DNA of 64,000 bases from Pullulanibacillus pueri (GTDB lineage Bacteria > Bacillota > Bacilli > Bacillales > Sporolactobacillaceae), in NCBI RefSeq assembly GCF_014639255.1, contig NZ_BMFV01000001.1, positions 1 to 64,000 of the forward strand, read 5' to 3'. A program made the position numbers and the translations under genes. How positions within the stretch are numbered: position 1 is the first letter of the stretch; every line of letters begins with the position of its first letter. Positions 1 to 8,810 of this stretch are shown one piece after another. The notes under the pieces are model-generated. The model searched no databases and had not been told where the DNA came from. It was given only the letters and a program-made list of their open reading frames with translations.

Positions 1-344
1 CATTCATCAAGCTCCTCATCATAGGTCATATTTTCAATACGTCCAACTTGCTTCTTCCACGCCCTCGTTTGTTCTTTATCAAAGGTGTTATATTTCACAA
101 ACGCTTCGATGCCTTGTTGTTCACAGAAAGTATAATTTTCCTCACTTCCATAGCCAGAATCAGCGATAATCGCTTGGGGTTGTTTTCTTCCGTAGGATTT
201 TAGTAAATCGAAATGAGGTCGAAGACATCCGGGGTCACCAGCACGTTGATGTAAACTAAATCCAGTAATAAATTGATTTTCTGTTCCAATTTGGACATTA
301 TATCCCGGCTTTAATTGTCCGTTTTTCATATGATCATCTTTCAT
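1..344 (-). pseudogene. IS1182-type DDE transposase, truncated and running off the left edge
   Basis: On the minus strand an open frame starts with ATG at 344 and runs off the window at base 1. The peptide begins MKDDHMKNGQLKPGYN and contains IADSGYGSEENY, the block around the second catalytic Asp of IS1182-family DDE transposases. In full-length members the HMKNGQLKPGYN block lies in the middle of the protein, so the N-terminal part with the first catalytic Asp is absent here. Even so, a good ribosome site (AAGGAGCGA, 352-360 on the minus strand) stands directly in front of this internal ATG. I infer an internally deleted derivative in which the left end of the element was joined to the middle of the gene. 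It is probably inactive. The 3' part is outside the window. Confidence 0.75.
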
Positions 345-449
345 AAGAAAATCGCTCCTTTGTATGGTTTTTGGTGGTACTTTAATTATACAAAAAGGGC
401 GATTTTTTTACTTTTCATTTTTGTTAAAAATCATCATTGAAACAAAAAA

Positions 450-560
450 GGAATCTACGAGACGCCTGCGGGAATAGCGAGCCAGGCGAGACCCCGCAAA
501 GCCATTGTTATTCGGGCTTGAGGAGGCTCGCGGATCGCCCGCGGCAAGCGAGTGGATTCC
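450..560. repeat. Dispersed GC-rich repeat, copy 1
   Basis: A 111-bp GC-rich block in an AT-rich intergenic region has short terminal inverted repeats (GGAATC at 450-455, GATTCC at 555-560). Its internal blocks GCCTGCGGGAA, GAGCCAGGC and GAGGAGGCTCGCGGA recur in the opposite orientation at 8461-8542. This looks like a small dispersed non-coding repeat of Bacillales genomes. The open frame that crosses it is not credible as a gene. Confidence 0.75.
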
Positions 561-596
561 ATTTTTATATCATCAATAATTTAGGTTTAAAAAGTG

Positions 597-642
597 GAGG
601 GTATCCTCAAAAGCCGTTAGGCTTTTGGGACACCCTCTTTTT
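597..642 (+). terminator. Rho-independent terminator-like hairpin
   Basis: A long stem pairs GAGGGT and CAAAAGCC on the left with GGCTTTTG and CACCCTC on the right and is followed by TTTTT. It lies between the repeat and the tetR promoter and would insulate the regulator from readthrough. No gene ends immediately before it. Confidence 0.75.
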
Positions 643-703
643 CATAGGTCATGTCATTTTATAAAATCATACCTTGAATCTTTCATCACATTCGTTTAAG
701 ATA

Positions 704-725
704 TTAGTAATTGATTAATCACTAA
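704..725. promoter_or_regulatory. TetR operator, copy 1
   Basis: A 22-bp imperfect palindrome with half sites TTAGTAATTGA and TTAATCACTAA lies just upstream of the tetR ribosome site. A nearly identical palindrome occurs at 1379-1400 before the next gene. Two copies placed at both promoters of a regulator-target pair are good evidence that the TetR protein at 745 binds both. Confidence 0.8.
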
Positions 726-744
726 CTAACAAGGAGCATCGACA

Positions 745-1272
745 ATGGGAAGATCGAGTAAGGAAGAGCGTAGGGAAGCTATATTGGAGGCAGGACTAGA
801 AGTCTTCGCAGAAAGTGGATACTACAATACAACCACTGCGCATATTGCAGCAAAGGCCGGAATTTCGCAGCCTTATGTCTTTAAATTCTTTAAAACAAAG
901 GAAGAACTATTTCTTGTGGCCTTAGATCGAGCCTTTGAAAGAATTTTAGACACATTTAAGTCGGTTGAGGCAAGTCCAGACCAACTTGTTGCTAGCATGA
1001 TTGCAGCCTACGAAGCACTCTCGGAGTCACATCCCAATGAAATGGCATTGCAAGTGATCGGACTTTCAGTTACGGAAGCCCCCATTCAAGCCTGCACGAG
1101 AAATGGCCTTTCACGCATTAGAGAGTATACACTGAAAAGGTTTCGTGCGGCCGGGATTGCCAAACCTGAAACAGAAGTCACAACCTTTTTAGCGAGAGGT
1201 ATGCTTTGCAATATTGCTTCTTTTATAGATCTACCAGAGCTTGTGGATGGTGGGAAATCGATAGGCATTTGA
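745..1272 (+). CDS. TetR/AcrR-family transcriptional regulator
   Basis: This 175-aa protein has the TetR N-terminal helix-turn-helix at about residues 8-55 (AILEAGLEVFAESGYYNTTT, then GISQPYVFKFFKTKEELF) and a divergent C-terminal ligand-binding half. The ATG at 745 follows AAGGAGCATCGACA. The gene is preceded by a palindrome at 704-725 that is repeated before the downstream epimerase gene, so it probably represses itself and that gene. It is slightly shorter than the usual 185-200 aa. The C-terminus ends soon after LPELVDGGKSIGI, so a short tail may be lost. The ligand is unknown. Confidence 0.9.
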   Translation: MGRSSKEERREAILEAGLEVFAESGYYNTTTAHIAAKAGISQPYVFKFFKTKEELFLVALDRAFERILDTFKSVEASPDQLVASMIAAYEALSESHPNEMALQVIGLSVTEAPIQACTRNGLSRIREYTLKRFRAAGIAKPETEVTTFLARGMLCNIASFIDLPELVDGGKSIGI

Positions 1273-1344
1273 CATCGATTTTTGACAACGTTGTGTTATA
1301 ACCTGGTGGAAGCAAATATATACAACTTTGCTTTCACATTAAGG

Positions 1345-1367
1345 CTTGGCAAATAGCCAAGTTTTTT
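1345..1367 (+). terminator. Terminator of tetR
   Basis: The stem CTTGGC-AAATA-GCCAAG is followed by TTTTTT. It separates tetR from the next gene, which has its own operator and ribosome site, so the two are separate transcripts under one regulator. Confidence 0.85.
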
Positions 1368-1378
1368 CTATTACAAAA

Positions 1379-1400
1379 TTAGTTATTGATTAATCACTAA
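1379..1400. promoter_or_regulatory. TetR operator, copy 2
   Basis: The palindrome with half sites TTAGTTATTGA and TTAATCACTAA matches the one at 704-725 at all but one position. It ends some 18 bases before the start codon of the epimerase-like gene, where a bound repressor would block transcription. Confidence 0.8.
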
Positions 1401-1418
1401 CTATAAGGAGGAGAATGA

Positions 1419-2372
1419 ATGAAGACTGCTATTGTGTTAGGGGCTACTGGAGGAACTGGTCAGGTTATCGTCTCTGAATTATTAACAAGAGGGATAAACG
1501 TTACAGCGTTTGGACGTTCTGAAAGGAAATTAGGCGCATTATTAAAACAGCACGATTTTAATCCATTACTGTCGTATGTGGTGGGCGATATTTTTGATCC
1601 TGGAACTATTGTAGAAGCGGCGAAAAATGCGGAAGTGATCTTTCAGTGTGCAAATGTGAGTTATCAAGAGATGGCTAGTAAACTCCTTTTGCTGGGAGAA
1701 AGTGTGATGATGGCAGCTGATCGTCTTGGGAAGAAGATCGTGATTGTTGATGGCATCTATGTGTACGGACATCAAGTGGCAAAAGGCGATGAAAGTCATC
1801 CCAAACAGCCCCATACGAAAAAGGGAAAACTAAGACTTGAATTTGAAAATTTAATCTTCAACAACAAATGGATGAAAGCAAACCCTTTAATAGTGAGGCT
1901 TCCTGATTATTATGGTGCAACCTCGCAGAACGCCTATTTACAACCGACATTGGAAGGGATAGCCGCTAATAAAAAGTCCGTTTTTATAGGGAACTTGAAG
2001 ACACCACGTGAGTATGTTTATTTACCAGATGCGGCTCAGATGATTGTCAATATCGCGGAAAGGGACGATGCTTACGGAGAGAACTGGAATATCCCAGGCG
2101 CGGGCTTAATTTCAGGAAAAGACATTATTCAGCTCGCACGTGAGATTACGGGCTATCGAAAAAGCGTTATTCCTCTAAATAAAACGGCGATTCGACTGAT
2201 GGGCATGTTTGATCCTTTTATGAGAGAAGTGGTAGAGATCATGTATCTAACGAAAGAAGGGTTTGTTCTGAGTGGGGAAAAATATGAAAAAAGCATTGGG
2301 ACAATTCCCATCACTCCCTTTAAAAAAGGTTTAGAAGAAACGTTTCGTGCTTTAATGCCTGATGGACATTAA
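1419..2372 (+). CDS. NAD(P)-binding epimerase/dehydratase-like protein (extended SDR)
   Basis: The 317-aa protein opens with a Rossmann nucleotide-binding motif, IVLGATGGTGQ at residues 5-15, typical of extended and atypical short-chain dehydrogenases. It has a central YVYG segment near residue 114 in the position of the usual YxxxK catalytic region. The YxxxK itself is not intact, so catalysis may differ from classical epimerases. The start ATG follows AAGGAGGAGAATGA. The gene is monocistronic behind the palindrome at 1379-1400 and is therefore the likely target of the TetR regulator upstream, a common arrangement for detoxification reductases. The substrate is unknown. Confidence 0.8.
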   Translation: MKTAIVLGATGGTGQVIVSELLTRGINVTAFGRSERKLGALLKQHDFNPLLSYVVGDIFDPGTIVEAAKNAEVIFQCANVSYQEMASKLLLLGESVMMAADRLGKKIVIVDGIYVYGHQVAKGDESHPKQPHTKKGKLRLEFENLIFNNKWMKANPLIVRLPDYYGATSQNAYLQPTLEGIAANKKSVFIGNLKTPREYVYLPDAAQMIVNIAERDDAYGENWNIPGAGLISGKDIIQLAREITGYRKSVIPLNKTAIRLMGMFDPFMREVVEIMYLTKEGFVLSGEKYEKSIGTIPITPFKKGLEETFRALMPDGH

Positions 2373-2587
2373 GAATACCGATCGTCGGAAATAAAAGTGA
2401 CATTTTGGAAAAAGGAAACGCTGGTGCTCTGTCTTTTGATTCATACTTAGATAAAGTCTTTGATTTTAGTTAAGCGTGCAGCAATCAATAGACGATGATG
2501 AACCAAGGCTCAAAGTTTCGTCATAAACATCTTTTCAAACCCTTATTAATAAGATAGCTTAAGAGTGTTTAAAAGGTGGGGAAGAGG

Positions 2588-4504
2588 ATGGACGGGTTAG
2601 AAGTCTCTCAAGAAATCAAGCGACGCATTGACTTGTTTTTACAGGAGCAATGGGAGGATGGGGCCTGGCGCTACTGTTTCGAAGGTCCTGTCATGACGGA
2701 TGCTTATATGATTATCACGCTAAGAGCATTGGAAATAGACGAAGAACCTTTGATTAAAAGGTTGGTTGAACGTTTGCTGTCGGTTCAAGAGGACAATGGG
2801 GTGTGGAAGGTTTATCCGGATGAGCCAGAAGGTAATCTTTCCGCTACCGTTGAAGCGGTGGTTGCTCTTTTATATTCTGGCTATGTAGAGACAAATGACG
2901 AAAAAATGAAAAAAGCTTATGCTTTTATCCGGGCGCATGGCGGCTTGAAAAAGTCGGGTTTACTCACACGAGCTTTTTTAGCGATGAATGGGCTTTATCC
3001 TTGGCCACACTTTCCTTTTAATCCCGCTTACCTAGTGTTACTTCCAAGGCTGTCACCGATCAATTTTTATTCCTTTTCTAGCTATGCCCGTGCGCATTTT
3101 GCACCTGTTCTCGCGGCGTTTGAACATCGCTTTTCAATAAAAACGAAACAGCCTCCGAATCTTGAGGTATTAACTCCGCGATCTCATCGCGAAGAAGAGC
3201 GCTCCTTTTGGCCAGAAGTAGATCAATTGTTTATAGAACAGCGGGCCTGGCCATTGAGTCAAATTAAAAAGGAAATCTATAAGTGGAAACAAATTCCGAG
3301 TCACCTGTTAAAACGCGCTGATCGTTGGATTGAGCACTATATTTATTCCCATCTTGAAGCTAATGGCACGTTACTGAGTTATGCAAGTTCAACGTTTTTA
3401 ATGATCTACGGCCTTCTTGCCTTGGGTTATCACAAAGATTCCCCTGTTATTCTGAAGGCTGTTCAGGGACTGAGCACGTTAATCTTTGAAGATGATCTCT
3501 TTCATCTCCAAAACTCACCTTCTACGGTGTGGGATACTGGACTGATGACCTATGCCTTATTGGAAGCAGGCTGTTCCCCTGATCATCCTGCAATCATGAA
3601 AGCGTCAGAGTTCCTCCTTCACAAACAACAAAAGAACGTTGGAGACTGGGCGCACCATAATCCAAAAGTGGCACCAGGCGGCTGGGGGTTTTCCGATTCT
3701 AACACTCGGCATCCCGATATGGATGATACCCAAACGGTATTGCGAACGATCGCGGCATATACGATGTTCTCTAATGGATTTAATGCCTCTTTTGAGCGAG
3801 GGTTTAACTGGCTCCTTTCTATGCAAAATAGTGATGGGGGATGGGCCGCCTTTGAAAAAAATGTTGATTTGTATTTACTCGCGCTACTCCCGATGTCACA
3901 GATAGAAAATGCCGCCATTGACCCTTCGACTCCTGATATTACAGGGAGAGTTTTGCACGCTATTGGGACATTGGGGGAAACCACTAATGCCCATAGCCAT
4001 ACTGCAGCGGCAGTCAAATGGTTACGGCATCGCCAAGAAAGGGATGGCTCCTGGCGTGGACGGTGGGGTGTTTGTTACATTTATGGAACGTGGGCTGCGC
4101 TGACAGGTTTAAGTGCGGTGGGGTTAGAAAATGGGGATCGGACTATTCAAAAAGGTGTTAAATGGTTACACAGCATTCAAAATAAGGATGGGGGTTGGGG
4201 AGAATCTTGTCAAAGCGATGCCAAACGTCACTATGAACCTTTAGGCCAAAGTACCTCTGTTCAAACAGCCTGGGCTATTGATGCACTCATAGCTACACAT
4301 CAGCAGCCGACAGACGCGATCGAGAGAGGGATTGCGTTTTTGCTTAAGCATAATAGTGACACGACAGCATTCGAGCCCCGTTATCCAACGGGCATCGGTC
4401 TTCCTGGACAATTTTATATTTATTATCACGGCTATCCAAAATACTGGCCGCTTCTCACTCTAGCGCATTATCAAAAGAAGTTTGGAGAGCTTTCGGATGA
4501 ATAG
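2588..4504 (+). CDS. shc: Squalene-hopene/sporulenol-type triterpene cyclase
   Basis: The 638-aa protein is a class II triterpene cyclase, a membrane-associated enzyme that protonates and cyclises squalene or a related C30-C35 polyprene. The catalytic Asp box is DMDD at residues 377-380, matching the DXDD box of the family. Several QW repeats are visible, including QNSDGGWAAFEKN and QNKDGGWGES. Length fits the family (about 630 aa). I prefer ATG 2588 because AAGGTGGGG lies 8 bases upstream; the GTG at 2576 has no ribosome site. The sequence does not decide between squalene-to-hopene activity and the sporulenol reaction of the Bacillus SqhC branch. No other hopanoid genes are adjacent, which favours a stand-alone SqhC-like role. 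Confidence 0.92.
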   Translation: MDGLEVSQEIKRRIDLFLQEQWEDGAWRYCFEGPVMTDAYMIITLRALEIDEEPLIKRLVERLLSVQEDNGVWKVYPDEPEGNLSATVEAVVALLYSGYVETNDEKMKKAYAFIRAHGGLKKSGLLTRAFLAMNGLYPWPHFPFNPAYLVLLPRLSPINFYSFSSYARAHFAPVLAAFEHRFSIKTKQPPNLEVLTPRSHREEERSFWPEVDQLFIEQRAWPLSQIKKEIYKWKQIPSHLLKRADRWIEHYIYSHLEANGTLLSYASSTFLMIYGLLALGYHKDSPVILKAVQGLSTLIFEDDLFHLQNSPSTVWDTGLMTYALLEAGCSPDHPAIMKASEFLLHKQQKNVGDWAHHNPKVAPGGWGFSDSNTRHPDMDDTQTVLRTIAAYTMFSNGFNASFERGFNWLLSMQNSDGGWAAFEKNVDLYLLALLPMSQIENAAIDPSTPDITGRVLHAIGTLGETTNAHSHTAAAVKWLRHRQERDGSWRGRWGVCYIYGTWAALTGLSAVGLENGDRTIQKGVKWLHSIQNKDGGWGESCQSDAKRHYEPLGQSTSVQTAWAIDALIATHQQPTDAIERGIAFLLKHNSDTTAFEPRYPTGIGLPGQFYIYYHGYPKYWPLLTLAHYQKKFGELSDE

Positions 4505-5015
4505 TATTCAGGGAAGGATCGAATCTTATTGGGTTCGGTCTTTTTTATACATAAAAACGGGTGTAGTGATTAATGTTTGATGGGGGAAAACGAGGCTATG
4601 TGTTATAGGGATTGGAGGCCCCCTTTGTGTGTGACGGCCTTTGATTAAACTTCAGGAGGGGCCCAACGAAGCGGTGAAGAGCAAACTCTTTTTTAAAAAC
4701 AAATAATTTGCTGGATAAGCGCTACTATGGGGAAGTATGTCTCCTTTCATTAGGGCATAGAGATTCTAAATTTTTCTTTATGATGACAGATTTCAAAAGC
4801 ATATTGACAATTGGCGCTCGAACGGGCATTACTTAAGTGATGGTATTTATTAACTTTAGAGGTTTGAAATCAACGTAAGAGATTATGGATTGATTTTCAC
4901 TTAAATCAATGTTATTTTTTGAAGCATTAGCTTTTACCCAAGAAAGATTATAAAATAGAGACGAACTCCTATCTAATCAATAGAAAAAGATCCTCTATAG
5001 GAGGCAGATAAATAA
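4505..5015. other. Intergenic region with one terminator
   Basis: This 511-bp stretch holds an imperfect hairpin with a T-run (GATCGAATC-TTATT-GGGTTCGGTC, then TTTTTT) at about 4518-4545, which should end the cyclase transcript. The rest is AT-rich with no credible open frame. A strong ribosome site (TATAGGAGG) precedes the next gene at 5016. Confidence 0.6.
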
Positions 5016-6296
5016 ATGCACGAGATCATCCATTTATTAAATCAATATGGCTATATCATTTTGTTTTTATCACTCATGCTGGAACTTATTATAGTTCCGA
5101 TCCCTAACGAAGCACTCATGAGTTATGTTGGAGTCCTGTGCTTCCAGGGAGACATGAACTTGGTCCTTTCCATTCTCGTTGCGGGAGTGGGTGGTGCAAT
5201 AGGCGCGACAGTTTCCTATTGGGTGGGATATAAACTAGGGGCTCCATTTTTTCAGAAATTTGGTCATTATATACATATGGGACCTGATAAATTAGAAAAG
5301 ATGTCTGGGTGGTATAGTAAGTACGGAAAAGTGTTACTGATCATTTCCTTCTTTATTCCAGGTGTAAGACATATTGCGAGTATCATTACGGGTGTGATCA
5401 AATTACCTTACCGCTCCTTTGCGATTTTCGGTTATATTGGGGTTTTTCTATGGGTAGGAACCTTTATTGTGCTCGGGAATGCTCTTGGCCCTGGTTGGGA
5501 TCGATATCAAAGTGAAATCGAAAAATGGCTCGTATTAATTAGTATTGTCATTGGTATTCTTTTGGTGATTTACTTTGTAGTGAGGAAAAATCGTGATTAC
5601 ATCAAAGAATCGTTACTGCTGCTTTATCAGGCCACCTTTCGAAAGTTTAGAAGTTTTTTGAAGATAAAGTTCATTATTCTTTTCATTTTGATTTTGTTTG
5701 TGGTGTTTTTTACTTTAATGGTGGGGATTATTCAAGATCTCATTGGAAATGAATTTGGTCATTTCAATATTATTTTTAAAACCATCGTTTCCTCCATGTT
5801 TAATGAACATTGGCAAGGCATTATGACCGCTTTTTATACCCTGTCTTCATGGATCGCTTTTGGAGTCATTGCCTTGGCCACCGTCGTAGTGATTTTCATC
5901 CATAACAAAAATAGATGGCTTGAATTCCTTTTCTTTATTTCGACTTTGCTTGGGACTTTCCTGTTTTCAAAAGGGATCCACTGGCTCTTTCATTTTATGT
6001 TAAATAATATCAGCCCGGATTTTCCAAATGTACAAGCGATGCTTTTATTGTCTATTTATGGCTTTTTCATGATTATGCTTATTCGCCATACTAAAGACTT
6101 TCTCTTTGCGACGATTGTCTTTTTAGTCTACATTTTCATTCTAATGGTTTATTTTGTGAGTGGTATTTACGTTCATGATCTTAAGCCAAGTGACTTAGCA
6201 GCAGGTTATGTCTTTAGCGCAGTCTGGGTAACAGGAATGGTTTTCTCATTAGAAATGTTCCGCCTGTTGGCGTTGATTAAAGACAGTAATGACTAA
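5016..6296 (+). CDS. DedA-family membrane protein fused to a degenerate PAP2-like domain
   Basis: The 426-aa integral membrane protein has an N-terminal DedA/SNARE-associated domain (residues about 1-190). It carries the acidic/proline segment IVPIPNEALMSY and the conserved arginine motif FFIPGVRHIASIITG, which in this family are needed for lipid carrier or phospholipid transport functions. After a linker come five or more further membrane helices (about 210-420). Their pattern, FPNVQA and later DLKPSDLAAGYVFS, resembles the PAP2 signatures FPSGHA and HxxSDVxAG but lacks the catalytic histidines. DedA-PAP2 fusions are known in Firmicutes; here the phosphatase half appears decayed. The gene is monocistronic. 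Confidence 0.8.
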   Translation: MHEIIHLLNQYGYIILFLSLMLELIIVPIPNEALMSYVGVLCFQGDMNLVLSILVAGVGGAIGATVSYWVGYKLGAPFFQKFGHYIHMGPDKLEKMSGWYSKYGKVLLIISFFIPGVRHIASIITGVIKLPYRSFAIFGYIGVFLWVGTFIVLGNALGPGWDRYQSEIEKWLVLISIVIGILLVIYFVVRKNRDYIKESLLLLYQATFRKFRSFLKIKFIILFILILFVVFFTLMVGIIQDLIGNEFGHFNIIFKTIVSSMFNEHWQGIMTAFYTLSSWIAFGVIALATVVVIFIHNKNRWLEFLFFISTLLGTFLFSKGIHWLFHFMLNNISPDFPNVQAMLLLSIYGFFMIMLIRHTKDFLFATIVFLVYIFILMVYFVSGIYVHDLKPSDLAAGYVFSAVWVTGMVFSLEMFRLLALIKDSND

Positions 6297-6327
6297 ACAA
6301 TTAAAGAAAAATGTAATGAAAACATAG

Positions 6328-6357
6328 AGCCGCATGTCCTTAGGGAGATGCGGCTTT
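6328..6357. terminator. Terminator between convergent genes
   Basis: The stem AGCCGCAT...ATGCGGCT with a short T-rich tail lies between the convergent dedA and histidine kinase genes and could serve both directions. Confidence 0.6.
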
Positions 6358-6386
6358 GCTGGTTCAAGGTTAGGGGATGTCTAGGG

Positions 6387-7709
6387 TTAATCATGTAGGG
6401 CGTTGACCATGGACGGTATCCAGCCTGTTAGGTGTGCCCCGCCGTCAGGATGGTTTCTTGCTTCAAGTGCACCACCGTGTTGTCCAATGATGCTATGGGC
6501 AAAGGTTAACCCTAATCCTGCGCCTCCAGTTGCACGATTTCTTGATTCTTCCCCACGATATAAGGGTTCAAATACATGTTGAAGGTCCTCTGAAGTAAAG
6601 CCTGGTCCAGTATCCCGAATAGTGAAGGTGACCTTGTGTGTGGTGTGATCACATTGAACAAAAATATTGCCTTGGTAGGGGGTGTGTCTCACGGCATTAT
6701 CCAATAAGTTACTTATGGCTCTCTCCAGTAAGTGGGCATCGCCGAAAACGACGCAGTCTTTTACCACATGTCTAACAAAAGAAATGTGTTTTTCTCTAGC
6801 AAGGGGTTCAAGACTGTCTAGCGATCTTTGTAATACTTTTGCAAGGTCCACAGGATTTTTATTAAGCTTCGTTTCCAAATACTCGACCTTTGTGAAGGCA
6901 AAGAGATCTTCCACCAACCGATCCAATTGTGCTGATTTTTCCTTGCACACCGCAAGATATTTGGCCCTCTTTTCCGGAGAATCGGCAATGCCTTGTTCCA
7001 GCCCCTCTAAGTAACCCCGCAAAGCAAATAATGGCGTGCGTAAATCATGAGCAACCGCTCCAATAATAAAGCGCCGTTCTTTTTCAGATTCCCTTTGTTT
7101 GTGAAAGGCCTCTTTGAGACCTTTCACCATCACTTCAAACCCCTCTCGTACCTTTGCAATTTCACTGATCCGGGTGGCCGGGAGCTGGATGTCCAGATCA
7201 CCATCTGCAATATCTTGAGCAGCCTGACTCATCTTTTCAAGTGGTCTAAGAATAAACCTTCGCATTTCGAAACCAACAATAAAAAAGGCCAGTAGAAGTC
7301 CTGAAAAGGCTGCAATCATTTGAATCACATTTGAAGCCGGGAGGTAGAGGATGACCCTTCCGAGCACTTGTCCATTCTGGATGACGGAAAATTGTTCAGA
7401 CGATCGTAAAGCAAGATTGTCAGCAGTTTGGAAAATCTTTTGGTCTGATGGGGAAAGAAGCGTCGCATCAATGTTCATTTTCTGTAATTGACTGCGCAAT
7501 TGCTTTTGCCAAACGGCATCCGTCCAGTCTTTTGTATGGTCTTCAATCAGGTGAAGGGTTCGATCCACATTTTTTTGTTGTGTATCAGATATTCCGAAAT
7601 GCAGCGTTTTTGTTTCAATGAGGTGGGCCGTTACAAAGAATATCCACGGCAACGTGAGAATGAAAAAAAGGCTGAGTATAGTGAACTTACGAATGCGAAG
7701 CGTTCTCAT
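6387..7709 (-). CDS. Two-component sensor histidine kinase
   Basis: The 440-aa protein has two membrane helices (about 12-30 and 128-147) enclosing an extracytoplasmic sensor region of about 100 aa. These are followed by a HAMP linker (about 148-202), a HisKA domain with phospho-acceptor His221 in AVAHDLRTP, and an HATPase_c domain with NLLDNAVRH, DTGPGF and GGAGLGLTFA. I place the start at ATG 7709 (ribosome site AGGGTGG), which overlaps the response-regulator stop by 23 bp. A longer in-frame extension would lie inside the regulator gene and is not credible. It is co-transcribed with the regulator. The signal is unknown; the nearby divergent SHOCT peptide gene is a candidate target. Confidence 0.93.
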   Translation of the reverse strand: MRTLRIRKFTILSLFFILTLPWIFFVTAHLIETKTLHFGISDTQQKNVDRTLHLIEDHTKDWTDAVWQKQLRSQLQKMNIDATLLSPSDQKIFQTADNLALRSSEQFSVIQNGQVLGRVILYLPASNVIQMIAAFSGLLLAFFIVGFEMRRFILRPLEKMSQAAQDIADGDLDIQLPATRISEIAKVREGFEVMVKGLKEAFHKQRESEKERRFIIGAVAHDLRTPLFALRGYLEGLEQGIADSPEKRAKYLAVCKEKSAQLDRLVEDLFAFTKVEYLETKLNKNPVDLAKVLQRSLDSLEPLAREKHISFVRHVVKDCVVFGDAHLLERAISNLLDNAVRHTPYQGNIFVQCDHTTHKVTFTIRDTGPGFTSEDLQHVFEPLYRGEESRNRATGGAGLGLTFAHSIIGQHGGALEARNHPDGGAHLTGWIPSMVNALHD

Positions 7710-8397
7710 TTTTACCACCCTCAAAGCGATAACCAATCCCCCATTCGTTGATAAGATATTGCGGCTGATTCGGATCGGCTTCAATTTTTTCACGGAGACG
7801 ACTGAGATGGACACGAATGGTGTGCTTGTCACCCACACCTTCCCAAAACTTTTCGAGCAACTGATCGTAGGAAAATACATATCTTGGATGCTCGGCGAAC
7901 AAACGCAAGAGATCATATTCTTTCGGTGTGAGAGAGATCTTTTGCCCTGCGACAAAGACTTCCCGTGTGGACAGGTCCAATGTGAGACGGCCATAATCGA
8001 GTTTTCGACTCGTGTTTGCCTGTTGCAGGCGGGAACGCCGTAATACGGCTTTCACGCGAGCAACAATCTCACCGGGTGAAGCTGTTTTGACAATGTAATC
8101 ATCCCCACCAAGGCCTAAGCCCCGGATTTTATCGACGTCATCGCTGCGCGCGCTTAAAAATAGGATCGGTACGTCGCTTTCTGTTCGCAATTGCCGGCAG
8201 AGATCGAAACCGTTTTGCCCTGGCATCATAATATCAAGAATGATGCAATGAATCATGTTTTGTTGAAAAACCTCCAAGGCTTGAGAAGCATCATAAGCCA
8301 TTTTTACATAAAATCCGTCATTTTCTAAAAAATCCCTTAGTAGTTCCACGATACTCTGATCATCGTCTACCACCAGAATCGTCTGTAATTCGTTCAC
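7687..8397 (-). CDS. OmpR/PhoB-family response regulator
   Basis: The 236-aa protein has a receiver domain with acidic pocket DDD at residues 11-13, phospho-acceptor Asp55 in IILDIMMPG and the conserved Lys near residue 104 (DDYIVK). A C-terminal winged helix (about 130-228) contains EYDLLRLFAEHPRYVFS and the recognition helix VHLSRLREKIE. It is the first gene of a two-gene minus-strand operon with the kinase downstream. The 413-bp region upstream, shared with the divergent SHOCT gene, should hold its promoter. Confidence 0.95.
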   Translation of the reverse strand: MNELQTILVVDDDQSIVELLRDFLENDGFYVKMAYDASQALEVFQQNMIHCIILDIMMPGQNGFDLCRQLRTESDVPILFLSARSDDVDKIRGLGLGGDDYIVKTASPGEIVARVKAVLRRSRLQQANTSRKLDYGRLTLDLSTREVFVAGQKISLTPKEYDLLRLFAEHPRYVFSYDQLLEKFWEGVGDKHTIRVHLSRLREKIEADPNQPQYLINEWGIGYRFEGGKNENASHS

Positions 8398-8810
8398 TAA
8401 AAAAACACCTCTGATCTGCTGAGGCCACTGAAAAACATGAATGTGATAGAAATATACTTGCTTTCCGCGAGCCTCCTCAAGGCCTGATATGATGTGCTTT
8501 GTGGGGGCTTGCCTGGCTCACTGTTCCCGCAGGAGCCCGAGCTTATTTCTGCAATTCTATTCTTGAATTTGACATTTTCAGTGACTTCGATCTGTTAACC
8601 GTTTTATACGATTTCAATTAAAAGTCATTTTAAGTTTATCATGTTACCCACAAGGAACAAGCTTGACTGCACGCTTTGTGATGAAATGTTGATTGTTTTG
8701 TGACTTTTTTACACCTTCGATTGAGACATTTCATAGTTATCCTGTTTTTGAACCTAAAGCAAGTAAAAAGTTTTAGTCTATCATTTTAAGACTTAAAGGG
8801 GGGAAGTTCA
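8398..8810. other. Divergent promoter region with dispersed repeat
   Basis: This intergenic region between the response regulator and the SHOCT peptide contains the inverted second copy of the dispersed repeat (8461-8542). Its right half (8600-8800) is AT-rich and must hold the promoters of the SHOCT gene and perhaps of the regulator. I see no clear operator repeat for the response regulator. Confidence 0.5.
8461..8542. repeat. Dispersed GC-rich repeat, copy 2 (inverted)
   Basis: Read on the minus strand, this block has GGCTCCTGCGGGAA, GTGAGCCAGGC and TTGAGGAGGCTCGCGGA, matching copy 1 at 450-560 in order and spacing. It lacks the outer terminal inverted repeats seen in copy 1. Confidence 0.75.

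Noticed and set aside
437..664. 75-codon plus-strand frame
   Set aside because: It crosses the dispersed repeat and a terminator and has no ribosome site.
7709..7994. N-terminal extension of the histidine kinase
   Set aside because: It lies inside the response-regulator gene in another frame; ATG 7709 has a ribosome site and gives the normal kinase layout.
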